Assembly: GCA_958009085.1 (NCBI GenBank)
Contig: OY253692.1
Coordinates: 50,001-100,950, forward strand
Length of the DNA: 50,950 bases
Direction of reading: 5' to 3'
DNA from: Protoeuglena noctilucae
Lineage: Eukaryota > Chlorophyta > Pedinophyceae > Marsupiomonadales > Marsupiomonadaceae
Position numbers and translations under genes: made by a program. This document shows, piece by piece, positions 14,901 to 27,247 of the stretch. The notes beneath the pieces were generated by a model. The model saw nothing but the letters and a program-made list of their open reading frames with translations, made no database searches and was not told the origin of the DNA. Positions within the stretch are counted from its first letter, which is position 1. The number at the start of each line of letters is the position of its first letter.

Positions 14901-16415
14901 TTTTAAAATATCCGAATTTTTAGATTCACGAATACTAAAAGCCACGTCTTCAAAAAAAACTTGACCTTCGATGGGTGCATTGATCGATTCTTTTACTTGT
15001 ATTTTTTGATCGGTTTGAGTTGATATATAAGCATATTCACTTATTATTTGATTTTTTTTTACAAAATCAAAATTTTTGAAATAAAGAATAGAAAATTCTG
15101 GAAGATCAAACTCTTTAAAAATTTTACATTTTGATAAAAACTCCAAATTTTTTTCTTTATAGATTTTTCGAAAAATTTCTTTATTCTCATTTTCTTGATT
15201 CAGACTTTTTTCGTCAAAAGGTAAAATGTTTTGACTTGATTCGGAAATAGAAATAATTTTACATTTTCCTGAAGTTTTTATTAAAAAAGCAATGTTACCG
15301 TGGGTTGTTCGTATTAGTTCTCCTAAAAATTTTTCTTGATAAAAAAGAATTCCATCAAACGGAGCAATTACCTGTTCAAAAGCATCCCCAGAAAAAACAC
15401 CACCAGTATGGAATGTTCGCATGGTTAATTGTGTTCCTGGCTCACCAATAGATTGAGCAGCAATAATCCCTACCGCTTCACCTAAAGAAACCATTTGATT
15501 GTGAGCTAAACTCCAACCATAACATAATTGACAAATAGCATCTCGTGCATTACAAGTTAAGGGCGATCGAACATAGACAAAATCTCTAATGGATTCTATT
15601 TTTGTTGCTAATACACTATCAATTAATTGATTTTTTTTACCGATTTGTGGAATATCTTCGCCTAACACCCTTCCAAGAACACGATCTTTTAACGATAATA
15701 AAGTTTTTCGACCTTCTTTCATAGAACTAATTTTTAAATTTCGATCAGTTCCACAATCCAGAGAAGATATCATAATATGTTGAGCTACATCAACTAAACG
15801 TCTCGTTAAATAGCCAGAATTAGCTGTTCGCAGAGCTGTATCCACAATGCCTTTTCTTGCTCCATAACAAGAAATAACATATTCCGTCAAGGTTAAACCT
15901 TCTCTAAAATTACTCGAGATTGGATAATTTATGATTTGACCTTGAGGGTCAGACATTAAACCTCGCATTCCAACCAGTTGACGCACTTGTGATAAATTTC
16001 CCCGTGCACCAGAAAAAGCCATCATATAAACAGGATTTAACGTGTTTGTTTTTCGAAATTTATTAACTACTTCGTTTTTTAATTTTTCACTGGTAAAATT
16101 CCAAGTATCAATAATATGTTGAAAACGCTCGATATTTGTTAAATCGCCTTGATTAAATTTTTTTAATTTTTTTTGAATCTTTAGCTCGGAGTCTTTTAGA
16201 ATATCAATTTTTGTATCAGGTATTAGTAAATCATCTATACTTAAAGAAATTCCAGCTTTTGTGGCGTTATGAAAACCAATTTGTTTTAGACTTTCTAATA
16301 AATTTATGGTTTCCGTTTCTCCAAATTCTTTTAAAAACCAATTTATTAAATTTTTTAATCGATTTTTATCAAAAGACCGATTAAAAAAATGAGTTACATT
16401 TTTTTGTTTTATCAT
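11991..16415 (-). CDS. rpoC2: Plastid RNA polymerase subunit beta''
   Basis: The C-terminal part of the split beta' subunit of the plastid-encoded RNA polymerase. The 1474 residues start MIKQKNVTHFFNRSFDKNRL. The conserved N-terminal block (about residues 1-370) contains MAFSGARGNLSQVRQLVGMRGLM and the bridge-helix region ARKGIVDTALRTANSGYLTRRL, with a zinc-binding Cys cluster in CNARDAICQLCYGW. The conserved C-terminal block (from about residue 1230) contains SGDIVQGIPKIEEFFEAR and the TGLLPGE segment. Between them is a long low-complexity Asn, Lys, Phe and Ser-rich insert typical of plastid beta''. It is downstream of rpoC1, separated by 246 bases, and upstream of rps2. Confidence 0.98.
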   Translation of the reverse strand: MIKQKNVTHFFNRSFDKNRLKNLINWFLKEFGETETINLLESLKQIGFHNATKAGISLSIDDLLIPDTKIDILKDSELKIQKKLKKFNQGDLTNIERFQHIIDTWNFTSEKLKNEVVNKFRKTNTLNPVYMMAFSGARGNLSQVRQLVGMRGLMSDPQGQIINYPISSNFREGLTLTEYVISCYGARKGIVDTALRTANSGYLTRRLVDVAQHIMISSLDCGTDRNLKISSMKEGRKTLLSLKDRVLGRVLGEDIPQIGKKNQLIDSVLATKIESIRDFVYVRSPLTCNARDAICQLCYGWSLAHNQMVSLGEAVGIIAAQSIGEPGTQLTMRTFHTGGVFSGDAFEQVIAPFDGILFYQEKFLGELIRTTHGNIAFLIKTSGKCKIISISESSQNILPFDEKSLNQENENKEIFRKIYKEKNLEFLSKCKIFKEFDLPEFSILYFKNFDFVKKNQIISEYAYISTQTDQKIQVKESINAPIEGQVFFEDVAFSIRESKNSDILKIAREYGSLWILAGNIQDSITQERFYPKSNDFLFKSAPLTEHFLVSSKTGYIYLPINFYLSKKKSFLKKIPKDFSSFQNEKDLKSGLITTNLSFDLVDIYWTKNSYKFFGDLKKSFLTFYLEKELFNSASFLYIYHIKFQTSFFKKNSKIFPFFSIFSNNHQNAIYRKNISFVSSYKEIFISNINLLDSNFCRKNIFLFSNNSDLERLPIFLNFSRKKNISTLPFLVINQWLNSNNKIFVIQNRQGCLDLNSNFVEGFLKVYSFFNPQKQRLSNQSKEDISTSANWKLENSLFTLSEKESNSEIEKTKKNSFLFSLIPSWPYLSKNEQIKFYSKKDKKNTIYKKGQLILDDIFWESNFTSLHQVKRNLSFIEFWKNYQLNENQISAEVEQRSDKDLKINESKIKNIFSKISLHLDNYSISQKNTLWLKTLQKQNSSIGNEVPKFNFLEKNTIYIIKRHFFTSSNRNFKKIEGRVIENLNHQKTFFCPQKNLNNLLRTKEHLYFTKNYKTIFHELITNPQCARIQTTVQKEQIFIYNSIFSSLILNKKANSIGSSCTFFIKQIPEALLQKRDQETLLGSYWKTSGFLSLHFRLVYIYPLHKTLQKIICKKKQQVIFKLDHLKQLTKNQIFAKRQHLGITEGEVFDVSQNSFPFFEKNIERKNTSSKLVLARSDFACFNVNSINLIGEGLDQKAIFTLLTNFFRTEQKILKNYTFSVSGQILSIRENNGKLLLVLRKGQPCLFSSRSIFHVFHNNLVKKENLLVTLFYKRLQSGDIVQGIPKIEEFFEARSSKFGEPIVNSVPIKLEKLYQNFIRKMSFEKAVRLSIQTTQQFLVDSVQQVYQTQGVSIADKHLEIIIRQMTSKVRIIDGAQTGLLPGELINLETIELINAGTESSPARYEPVLLGITKASLETKSFISAASFQETTRILAKAAIEKKTDFLKGLKENVILGHLIPVGTGFRDFFYFFNKDE

Positions 16416-16661
16416 TGTTATGAAATAGATTTTTTTGTTATCGGAACTGAGTTTTCGTTAACCCCGAAAAAGGTTAAAAATTGAAATTTTTGTATAGAAA
16501 AAGTATGTTCAACTTTTATAAATTAAAATTAAGTTATTCACGAAAAATGATAAAAAATTAAAATCTTTTTTGATAAATTAAAAGGAAAAAAGATATCAAC
16601 TTAGCCAAGACTGAACTCATAAAAAGAGTTAGTAAAATCACCACTAAAAAAGTTTTTACAT

Positions 16662-18773
16662 TTATGATTTATTAAGTTTTTGTAGTTGATGATTAAAAAA
16701 AACTCGACCGGGTGTAGTCCGAATATAACAACCAACAAATGCACCAGTATCAGCAAAAATTTCAAAACGGTCTAAATAAATATTTATGATTTGACCTGTT
16801 TCAGTTATTTGAATTTCAATAATATGTTCATTATTATCCATTTCAATATTTTGATTTACCCGAACCCAAATATTTTCATGTGAATGTAATTCTTTTTTTA
16901 AATACAAATGAATAACTTCCGCAAAATTAGCAAAAAAACAATTAAAACCACTTTTTTTTATAAATTTTGTTTCGGGAGGAACAGTAGTTAAATAATAACA
17001 GCCTAAAACCATATCTTGACTAGGCAATAAAATAGGTTGTCCCGTTGCCGGAGAAAGTAAATTATTTCTAGACCACATTAAATTCCATGCTTCTGCTCTA
17101 GATTCATAAGATAAAGGAACATGAACAGCCATTTGATCTCCATCAAAATCAGCATTAAAAGCTGGACAAACCAATGGATGTAAATGAATAGCTTTACCTT
17201 TTACTAGTTTTGGTTGAAAGGCTTGAATCCCTAATCGATGTAAAGTTGGTGCTCGATTTAATAATACTGGGTGATCGCGAAAAACATGAATTAAACATCT
17301 AAGGACTTTTTTATCTTGTTTATAAATTAAATGTTTTGCTCCTAAAATTGTTCTAACTACATTATTAGAAATCAATGCATGTATTAAAAACGGTTGAAAT
17401 AATTCAATAGCCATTTCTAAGGGTAAACCGCATTCATGCAATTGTAAATGTGGACCTACTACAATCACAGATCTTCCAGAATAATCAACCCTTTTACCTA
17501 ATAAGTTCTGTCGAAAACGACCTTTTTTGCCTTTTAATAAATCGGAAAGCGATTTTAATGGACGTTCATTAGAAGCTGTAATCGGCTCAGAACCACCTTT
17601 CCCGTTTTCGATTAAGGAATCCACTGATTCTTGTAATAATCGTTGAGCATATTTTAATTTATCGGACTGAGTAATCAAGTTCTGTGCCTTTTGATGTTTT
17701 TTCATTCGATTATTTCTAAAAATAACTTTTTGATAAAGTTTGTTTAAATCTGAAACAGCAAGTTGATCATTTTCCAATTGCACAATAGGGCGTAAGTCGG
17801 GAGGTAAAACTGGTAAAATAGTCAATATCATCCATTCAGGATTTGTTTTCGTACGTCGAAATAATCGAATTAATTTTAACCGTTTTAACATTCGAGTCCG
17901 TTTTAAAATTAAATAATGCAATCTTTTTTCTTCAAAAGCTAAAAAATCTATTCGGCTTTCTATATCCTCAATTTCTTCTTGAATTTCAAAAATTTCATAG
18001 CAAAGTTGTCTTTCTACTCCTAATAAATCCAAAATTTTTAATAAATTTAAAATGGCTTCTGCCCCAGTTAACGATTGATTTGAAGCAAAATTTTTTAGTT
18101 GGAGATTTGGTAAAAAAGAATAAGATAAAATTGGTTTATCATTTGTTTTATAATTAGCAGTAGAAAAATAACGATATAAACCTTCCTCTTCCTGTGATTC
18201 CCAAACAAATTTTTTTGAAATCCCCGATAAGGATAAGACATTTTTTTTTTTTAAATCATCCGAAATAATTTCTGAAAATTTTTTTAATTCTTGTTTTTTA
18301 CTGAATAAACTAGATTGTTTCAAGGACGAATGATCGGTATAACTACTATTTTCGGTACAATAAATAATAGCTTCTAATTTTTTACGGGATAAATCAAGTA
18401 AAACCGATAAATAACTAGTCGTACCTTTTAAATACCAAATATGCGCAACAGGTGAGGCCAACTGAATATAGCCTAAACGATAACGTCTTACTCGAGATGA
18501 AACGAAATCAACTTCACAATCATTACAAAATTTTTGATTAATCAAACTGCGTTTTTTTCCACAAGCACATTCAAAATCTTTTATCGGGCCAAAAATTTTT
18601 TCACAAAATAAACCTCCCGCTTCGGGACGTAATGTTTTATAATTTACAGTTTGTGGATTTGTTACTTGACCAATGAGTCTGCCGGTTGGGAGTTTCCTTT
18701 CCGCCCATCTACGAATTTGATAAGGAGATGCCAACCCTATTTGAATAGATTCTATTCTTTTATATTTATCCAT
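16662..18773 (-). CDS. rpoC1: Plastid RNA polymerase subunit beta'
   Basis: The N-terminal part of beta' of the plastid-encoded polymerase, holding the catalytic magnesium site NADFDGDQM (about residues 540-548). The N-terminal zinc finger is complete (C69, C71, C83, C86). The switch/lid segment RFRQNLLGKRVDYSGRSVIV and the rudder-adjacent RAPTLHRLGIQAF are present. The 703 residues include a plastid-type insert at about residues 140-230. There is no intron, unlike land-plant rpoC1. It is 157 bases downstream of rpoB, and rpoC2 follows. Confidence 0.99.
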   Translation of the reverse strand: MDKYKRIESIQIGLASPYQIRRWAERKLPTGRLIGQVTNPQTVNYKTLRPEAGGLFCEKIFGPIKDFECACGKKRSLINQKFCNDCEVDFVSSRVRRYRLGYIQLASPVAHIWYLKGTTSYLSVLLDLSRKKLEAIIYCTENSSYTDHSSLKQSSLFSKKQELKKFSEIISDDLKKKNVLSLSGISKKFVWESQEEEGLYRYFSTANYKTNDKPILSYSFLPNLQLKNFASNQSLTGAEAILNLLKILDLLGVERQLCYEIFEIQEEIEDIESRIDFLAFEEKRLHYLILKRTRMLKRLKLIRLFRRTKTNPEWMILTILPVLPPDLRPIVQLENDQLAVSDLNKLYQKVIFRNNRMKKHQKAQNLITQSDKLKYAQRLLQESVDSLIENGKGGSEPITASNERPLKSLSDLLKGKKGRFRQNLLGKRVDYSGRSVIVVGPHLQLHECGLPLEMAIELFQPFLIHALISNNVVRTILGAKHLIYKQDKKVLRCLIHVFRDHPVLLNRAPTLHRLGIQAFQPKLVKGKAIHLHPLVCPAFNADFDGDQMAVHVPLSYESRAEAWNLMWSRNNLLSPATGQPILLPSQDMVLGCYYLTTVPPETKFIKKSGFNCFFANFAEVIHLYLKKELHSHENIWVRVNQNIEMDNNEHIIEIQITETGQIINIYLDRFEIFADTGAFVGCYIRTTPGRVFFNHQLQKLNKS

Positions 18774-18847
18774 AATTATCTGATTTTCTGATTTGATATA
18801 GTTTTAGTTTTTAATTATTTTTTTTGCAAAAAAAAATAATTTTGCTC

Positions 18848-18862
18848 CCCCCGAAAAGGGGG
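18848..18862 (-). repeat. G+C hairpin between rpoB and rpoC1
   Basis: CCCCC (18848-18852) pairs with GGGGG (18858-18862) around a GAAAA loop. A pure G/C stem is unusual in such AT-rich DNA. It lies about 70 bases beyond the rpoB stop. Confidence 0.45.
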
Positions 18863-18930
18863 AAACAATTAGGTAAATTTAGAAAACATATTCTTTTCAC
18901 ATTGTTTTGAAAAATCTAAAAGAAAAAAAT

Positions 18931-21900
18931 TTATGGTAATCTTAAAATATCTATTTGTTTTCTAATACCTTTTTCAGTTAAAGCAAAAACTCCAATATCT
19001 AAGCATAAAGATTGTAATTCACGTACTAAGACTTTAAAGGATTCAGGTGTCCCTAAAATTAGACGAGTATTGCCAAGAATAGAATCCATAACTTGATGAC
19101 GTCCTTTCATATCATCAGATTTTACAGTTAGAAGTTCTTGTAGAGTATATGCAGCGCCAAATCCTTCTAGAGCCCAAACTTCCATTTCTCCTAAACGTTG
19201 ACCTCCGTGTTTTGAACGACCACGTAGTGGCTGTTGTGTTACTAAAGAATATGGACCAGTTGAACGGGCATGTATTTTCTCATCTACTTGATGTACTAAT
19301 TTTAAGATATATGAATAACCGACTGTTATTTGTTGATCAAAAGAATCACCAGTACGACCATCAAAAAGTTTCATTTTTCCTGGAGAAATCGGGTCAAATA
19401 ACCATTTTTGAAAGGTTATTTTTGATGTTTCATAAAGTTTTGAATAAACAATACTTCGAGAAGCCTGTGCTCCTATACTTTCATCAAAAGGTGTTATTTT
19501 ATAATTTTCATTTAAAAAATACCCAGCTAACCCTAGTAAACATTCGTAAACTTGTCCAACATTCATTCGTGAGGGAACTCCAAGTGGATTTAATACAATG
19601 TCTAAAGGTTTTCCATTTGGTAAATAGGGCATATCCGCACTTAGTAAAATTCTAGAAATAATACCTTTATTACCATGTCGACCAGCAATTTTATCTCCAA
19701 CTTGAATTCGTCTTTTTTCTACTAATAACAGTTGAACACGTTTTATTTTTACGGAGTCTAATAATAGATTTTTTGAATTGTTAATTATTTTTTTTTCATT
19801 TTTTTGTTTCAATACGATATTCGATTCTGTAACCTTGCTATCTGAAACTAATAATTCTTTGAAATTAATAGATTTTCTTTTTTCTGGTGTATTAATGATT
19901 TTCTTATTTTTTTCACCATGGCCTTGGCTCTCGCGAGCTAATACAGATACTCGATTTTCACCCTGTGTAAAAGAGTTAAAATCCAAATTGTTTTGTTTTT
20001 TTAGAGCATGAAAATTCTTTTTTATTCTTATAAATTCATTATTCAGTTTTTCTTTTTCAGGTAGAAAAGAAATGGGCTCTTTTCCAGTCAAAACTTTTTC
20101 CTCATTTGTTTGAACTAATAAAGGTTTTTTTCTTTTCGAAATAAGTAAATTACCATCATTAGTTTGCCTTGCAAAACTGCTAGATTTTTCTTCAAAAACT
20201 TTTTCAAAACATTTTCCTTCGTGGTCAAAAATTCGAACCGTTACAATACGACCCGACACTCCTTTTGGAATTCGTAAAGAACTATCTTTGATATTTCTAA
20301 CATCTTTACCAACAATATCATAAAGTAAACGTTCATGAGGTGATAATGGTTTACGATTAATTGGTGTAATTTTCCCTACAAGAATATCCCCTTCAGTGAC
20401 CCAGGAACCTAATTTGACAATTCCTTGGTTATCTAATAAAGTCTTGCTTTTAATAGAAATTTCCGGAATATCTTTTGTTATTTTCTCAGAACCAAAACGA
20501 GTATCTTTCACTTCAATTTCATATTTTTCCACATGTAAAGAAGTAAATACATCTTCCTGAACTAATCTTTCACTAATAACAATAGCATCTTCAAAATTAT
20601 AGCCTTCCCAAGGTAAATAACCTAACAATAAATTTTTACCTAACGCTAACTCACCACCAAAACTTGCAGCTCCATCGGCTAAAACATCGCCGGTTTCCAC
20701 CCATTGACCTTCTAATACAAGTGGTTTTTCTTTTACGCAGGTATCCTGGTTAGTTCTTGCCAAGTTTTGTAACTTATACGTTATAATCTTCAGCTTATAA
20801 TTATCTCCCAAATTAAAGCCATGAAGATAATTAGGAGTATTCATCGTAGTTACAGATTGATTTTGATTAAAATTTTGAGCAAATTCTTTTAGATTGTCGT
20901 TTTCTTTTGCACAAAAAGAATTGTTAAAGACCTTTTTCGTCGTAGAATTCAAATTAAATCCAAAAAGCAAGTTTTGATTTTTAAGTACTGAATACCGTAT
21001 TTGACTAGAAAATAAATATTTTATAAATTTACGTTTATTTTTTTTTTCACACTTAGTAATATTAACGTAAATTTCTTTTTTTTTTAAAGATTTTCTTTTT
21101 TTTTCAGGTGAACGGTTAGTTCCTGTGCTAACTAATAGAGAAAAAATTAAAGTATTCTTAGTCCAAAAATAATTGAATTTTTTTATATTTTGATTATTCT
21201 TTTTTGCAATTAATTTTTTCGAACTGTTGAAGTAATCCAATTTTTTACCTCTAGAAATTATAGGTTTCAGCGAAATTTGGTTTTGATTATTTAAATCTTC
21301 TTTGGTTTCGGTACTTATTCGTAATGGCTTCTGAAATTTTGATCCAACCAAACTTAAAACTTTAATTTTTTCAGAACTAACAAATAAAACATAACCACTA
21401 TGCTTCGCATTTATGGTATGACCTGAATCTGAAACTACTCTTCCTTCGTAACCAGTTCCTACAAAAGGTCTTTCAGTTTTCATTAAAGGTACTGCTTGTC
21501 GCTGCATATTGGAGCCCATAAGTGCTCTATTCGCATCATCATGTTCTAAAAACGGAATTAGAGATGTTGCGACTGAAATCATTTGTAACGATGACAAAGA
21601 AAAAAAGTTTATTTTATTCGAGTTAAAATTTACAAAATTTTTATTAAATCTTACAGGGATAGAATTACGAGGTAAAAAGTTTAAAAAGTCTTTATCAATA
21701 TCTGCGGGAGCAGTAAAAAAAATTTCTTCTTGATCTGCGGTCATATAATAAATTTTTTCTTGAATTTGACCTTTATAAACTTTAACAAAAGGTGTTTCTA
21801 TAAAACCATTTGAATTAATATTGGCATAAGATGTCGGGGAATTAACTAAACCAGCATTTTGACCTTCAGGTGTTTCGATTGGACAAATTCTTCCATAATG

Positions 21901-23193
21901 AGTAGGATGAATACTACGAATAACCATTCCAGCAGTTTCTCGACTAACACCGGAAGGTCCTAAAGATGTAAAACGTCGTTTGTGGGTAATTTCTGCTAAT
22001 GGATTTGTTTGGTCCAAAAATTGAGATAATTGGCTAGATCCAAAAAATTCACGTAATGCGGAATTCATTGGCTTTGTTGTAATCAAATAAGATAAAGAAG
22101 AATAAATATTTGGTCTTTTTAACCGATCAATTATGATTTTTTCAAAACGTGTTAAACCTATAGAAAATTGATTTTGAATTAATTCTGATGAGGAACGAAC
22201 TCTGCGATTTTTTAAATCATCTATATCATCTAGTAGTTTATTTCCTTCAAAAACTTTTGCAAGAAAATCAATTATTTTAAAAATGTCTTCTGCAGTTACA
22301 ACTCTTGTATCTAAAGAAATAGACAAATTAAATTTTTGATTTAAGTTTCTTCTTCCTAAAATTCCAAGATCATAAGTTTTTGGATTTTGGAATTTACGAA
22401 AAATAAATTTACGACCCATTTCAGGAGTTATATCCAAAAGATCCCGTTTTGAATGTGTAATCCCATATAAAGAAATTAATGCTAAATTTTCTAAAGAATC
22501 AAATTTGTTTTTGAAAAAAACTTTTTTATTTGAATTTCCTTCCAACTCATGAAATTTTGTTAGCTCATATCCTTTCATAATGGCATCATGAAAAAAATCC
22601 TTTTTTTCCAATCGCTGAGTAATATTAGAAATATTCATACCCATGGCTTGAAGTAATAAAAAAATAGGTATTTTTGGCGTTCTTTTCATTCTTAAATAAG
22701 GAATTTTTTCGTTGTCAATCTCAAACCTCAACCAAGTACCTTTTTGGGAAATTAAATCTGCATAGACAGTTTTATCACCTTTTCGATCGAGAGATTGGAC
22801 AAAATAAATTCCAGGACTTCGAATCATTTGATTAATGATTACTCTAGGAGATCCGTTTAGAACGAAATGCCCACGTTTGTTCATTAGTGGTAGAGTTCCT
22901 AGTAATATCCATTGAAAATGAGAGATTCCTGTTTTTTTATTTATTAATTGAGCAGGAAGATATAATTTTCCCGAATAACTGATGCCAGTTGTAATAGCTA
23001 ATTTTTCATCAACTTCAGCAGGTGTTATTTTATAATATTCAGGATACAATACTAAGGTTAAATTTGTTTCTTTCGTAAAAATTTGAGATTTAGACTTTAT
23101 TTCATTAATTAATCCATATTTTAAAAAGTTTTGAAAATTCGAACGTTGAATTTCAATAAAATCCGGAACAAAAAAATTTTTTATTTTTTTCAT
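18931..23193 (-). CDS. rpoB: Plastid RNA polymerase subunit beta
   Basis: The beta subunit of the plastid-encoded polymerase, here 1420 residues against about 1070 in land plants. Conserved blocks include RRFTSLGPSGVSRETAGM with GRICPIETPEGQNAGLVNS (centre), GENLLLGYLPWEGYNFEDAI-like text, KIAGRHGNKGIIS (about residue 1165) and the C-terminal SKHGGQRLGEMEVWALEGFGAA. The extra length comes mainly from two lineage-type inserts at about residues 605-810 and 995-1145, rich in Lys, Asn and Phe. It is one continuous frame, whereas rpoB is split in some chlorophyte algae. It is first gene of the rpo-rps2-atp cluster. Confidence 0.98.
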   Translation of the reverse strand: MKKIKNFFVPDFIEIQRSNFQNFLKYGLINEIKSKSQIFTKETNLTLVLYPEYYKITPAEVDEKLAITTGISYSGKLYLPAQLINKKTGISHFQWILLGTLPLMNKRGHFVLNGSPRVIINQMIRSPGIYFVQSLDRKGDKTVYADLISQKGTWLRFEIDNEKIPYLRMKRTPKIPIFLLLQAMGMNISNITQRLEKKDFFHDAIMKGYELTKFHELEGNSNKKVFFKNKFDSLENLALISLYGITHSKRDLLDITPEMGRKFIFRKFQNPKTYDLGILGRRNLNQKFNLSISLDTRVVTAEDIFKIIDFLAKVFEGNKLLDDIDDLKNRRVRSSSELIQNQFSIGLTRFEKIIIDRLKRPNIYSSLSYLITTKPMNSALREFFGSSQLSQFLDQTNPLAEITHKRRFTSLGPSGVSRETAGMVIRSIHPTHYGRICPIETPEGQNAGLVNSPTSYANINSNGFIETPFVKVYKGQIQEKIYYMTADQEEIFFTAPADIDKDFLNFLPRNSIPVRFNKNFVNFNSNKINFFSLSSLQMISVATSLIPFLEHDDANRALMGSNMQRQAVPLMKTERPFVGTGYEGRVVSDSGHTINAKHSGYVLFVSSEKIKVLSLVGSKFQKPLRISTETKEDLNNQNQISLKPIISRGKKLDYFNSSKKLIAKKNNQNIKKFNYFWTKNTLIFSLLVSTGTNRSPEKKRKSLKKKEIYVNITKCEKKNKRKFIKYLFSSQIRYSVLKNQNLLFGFNLNSTTKKVFNNSFCAKENDNLKEFAQNFNQNQSVTTMNTPNYLHGFNLGDNYKLKIITYKLQNLARTNQDTCVKEKPLVLEGQWVETGDVLADGAASFGGELALGKNLLLGYLPWEGYNFEDAIVISERLVQEDVFTSLHVEKYEIEVKDTRFGSEKITKDIPEISIKSKTLLDNQGIVKLGSWVTEGDILVGKITPINRKPLSPHERLLYDIVGKDVRNIKDSSLRIPKGVSGRIVTVRIFDHEGKCFEKVFEEKSSSFARQTNDGNLLISKRKKPLLVQTNEEKVLTGKEPISFLPEKEKLNNEFIRIKKNFHALKKQNNLDFNSFTQGENRVSVLARESQGHGEKNKKIINTPEKRKSINFKELLVSDSKVTESNIVLKQKNEKKIINNSKNLLLDSVKIKRVQLLLVEKRRIQVGDKIAGRHGNKGIISRILLSADMPYLPNGKPLDIVLNPLGVPSRMNVGQVYECLLGLAGYFLNENYKITPFDESIGAQASRSIVYSKLYETSKITFQKWLFDPISPGKMKLFDGRTGDSFDQQITVGYSYILKLVHQVDEKIHARSTGPYSLVTQQPLRGRSKHGGQRLGEMEVWALEGFGAAYTLQELLTVKSDDMKGRHQVMDSILGNTRLILGTPESFKVLVRELQSLCLDIGVFALTEKGIRKQIDILRLP

Positions 23194-23333
23194 TTTATCA
23201 ATAGAATGTGAATATATTTGTATATTTTTATCATGAAAACCAGACTAAACTGTATAATTTTTTGACTCTCAAAACGAGATTACGAGAACAAAATTAGATT
23301 TCAAATAAAATATAGTAAGGAATTAGAGTCGGG

Positions 23334-23357
23334 CTTAGACCGAAAGCTACGCTCGAC
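23334..23357 (+). repeat. Dispersed hairpin repeat, copy upstream of rpoB
   Basis: It reads CTTAGACCGAAAGCTACG followed by CTCGAC, a member of the ACCGARAGCT family. It is located in the 280-base rpoB/trnC divergent spacer. Confidence 0.5.
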
Positions 23358-23433
23358 ATTTAGTTTTATTTAAGCTTTTCTTTTTTTTTCTACCCCTATT
23401 AATTTTTTTTCCCAAAAAGCTAGATTGCATGTC

Positions 23434-23462
23434 TTGGAAAAAAAAATATTTTTTGTTATAAT
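23434..23462 (+). promoter_or_regulatory. trnC promoter
   Basis: TTGGAA (23434-23439), a 17-base spacer and a consensus TATAAT (23457-23462), 11 bases before the tRNA 5' end. This is a sigma70-type promoter for the plastid-encoded polymerase. Confidence 0.75.
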
Positions 23463-23473
23463 AACAATTTACT

Positions 23474-23544
23474 GGTGGTATAGCCAAATGGTAAGGCCGT
23501 GGATTGCAAATCCTCTATTCCCAGTTCAAATCTGGGTACCACCT
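23474..23544 (+). tRNA. trnC-GCA: tRNA-Cys(GCA)
   Basis: A 71-base cloverleaf. Acceptor GGTGGTA pairs with TACCACC, discriminator T, anticodon loop TTGCAAA (GCA). It is transcribed divergently from rpoB. Confidence 0.97.
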
Positions 23545-23885
23545 AAAAAACTTTTTAATACTGAAACAGAGCATATTATCATTAAAGTAGTGTAATGATT
23601 CACTTAAAAATGTCTCAAAAAAATAATTTGTATGCTGCATCTTTCCAGACCTGACATTTTCAAAGAATTTCTTGAACATTCTAAGTGAATCTAAACAGAG
23701 GTTATCATGTATATATGAAAAAATCAATTCCGTAAAAACTTTTTTTAGTCAATGAACTAGGAAAAGATAATATATAGATTTTTTAATAATGTTTCTTGAC
23801 TTGTACTCGAAAAAGTTTTCGAGTACAAGTTTTTGCTTCCTAAATGGAAAGTTTTACCAAAACTTCCTTTGCTAGAATTGTAGAA
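23545..23885. other. Spacer between trnC and psbC
   Basis: About 340 bases. The only clear structure is the psbC 3' hairpin at 23799-23830. A short open frame on the minus strand across 23515-23727 runs into the tRNA and has no family resemblance, so I do not call it a gene. Confidence 0.6.
23799..23830 (-). terminator. psbC 3' hairpin
   Basis: A 15-base perfect stem, ACTTGTACTCGAAAA (23799-23813) with its reverse complement (23816-23830), and a 2-base loop. It lies 56 bases beyond the psbC stop. Its core matches the palindrome at 4363-4392. Confidence 0.75.
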
Positions 23886-26764
<2,879 letters not shown>

Positions 26765-26878
26765 CTAAATATTTAATTGATCTCCACGACGATATTGCAA
26801 ATATGCAGTTACAAAAAGTCCTCCGATAGTTACCGGAACTAACCCTAAAACAATACCGGATAATAAAGGTTCTACCAT
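26765..26878 (-). CDS. petG: Cytochrome b6f subunit V (PetG)
   Basis: A 37-residue single-helix subunit of the thylakoid cytochrome b6f complex, needed for its assembly. The protein runs [17 protein letters not shown], then [20 protein letters not shown], closely matching the family in length and in the C-terminal basic QYRRGDQL. It is 18 bases downstream of petL, with which it is probably co-transcribed. Confidence 0.97.
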   Translation of the reverse strand: MVEPLLSGIVLGLVPVTIGGLFVTAYLQYRRGDQLNI

Positions 26879-26896
26879 AATTGATTTTTATATTTT

Positions 26897-26992
26897 TTAA
26901 ATAAGTTTTGCTTTTAGAAGGCCGAAATAAAGTACAACAGTAAAGCCAAGAGCTCCAATAAGAAGTCCGATATAACTTACGATAGTTAACAT
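26897..26992 (-). CDS. petL: Cytochrome b6f subunit VI (PetL)
   Basis: A 31-residue single-helix subunit peripheral to cytochrome b6f. The protein begins MLTIVSYIGLLIGALGF and ends YFGLLKAKLI, matching the family start MLT-SY and length. It precedes petG, an order common in plastids, and lies about 255 bases downstream of petA on the same strand. Confidence 0.93.
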   Translation of the reverse strand: MLTIVSYIGLLIGALGFTVVLYFGLLKAKLI

Positions 26993-27247
26993 GTATAAGA
27001 TTCCTTTTAAAAAATTCTTTTAGTTTTTCAAGATTTTGTTACTTTAATCCAGGTAAAGTTTTACCAAAAAGTGTTTTTCAGTTCTCATAGACCCAAAATT
27101 CTAGCAGAAAATATATAACAAATCTAGATTATCTTTTTGCGATAAACTATCTTTTTTTATATTTCTAAGCGATTTATACATCTTTCGTTAGAATTTTGTG
27201 TTCTGGCTAGAGTCTCATTGATAAAACAATACGAAATTTCATTTCGA

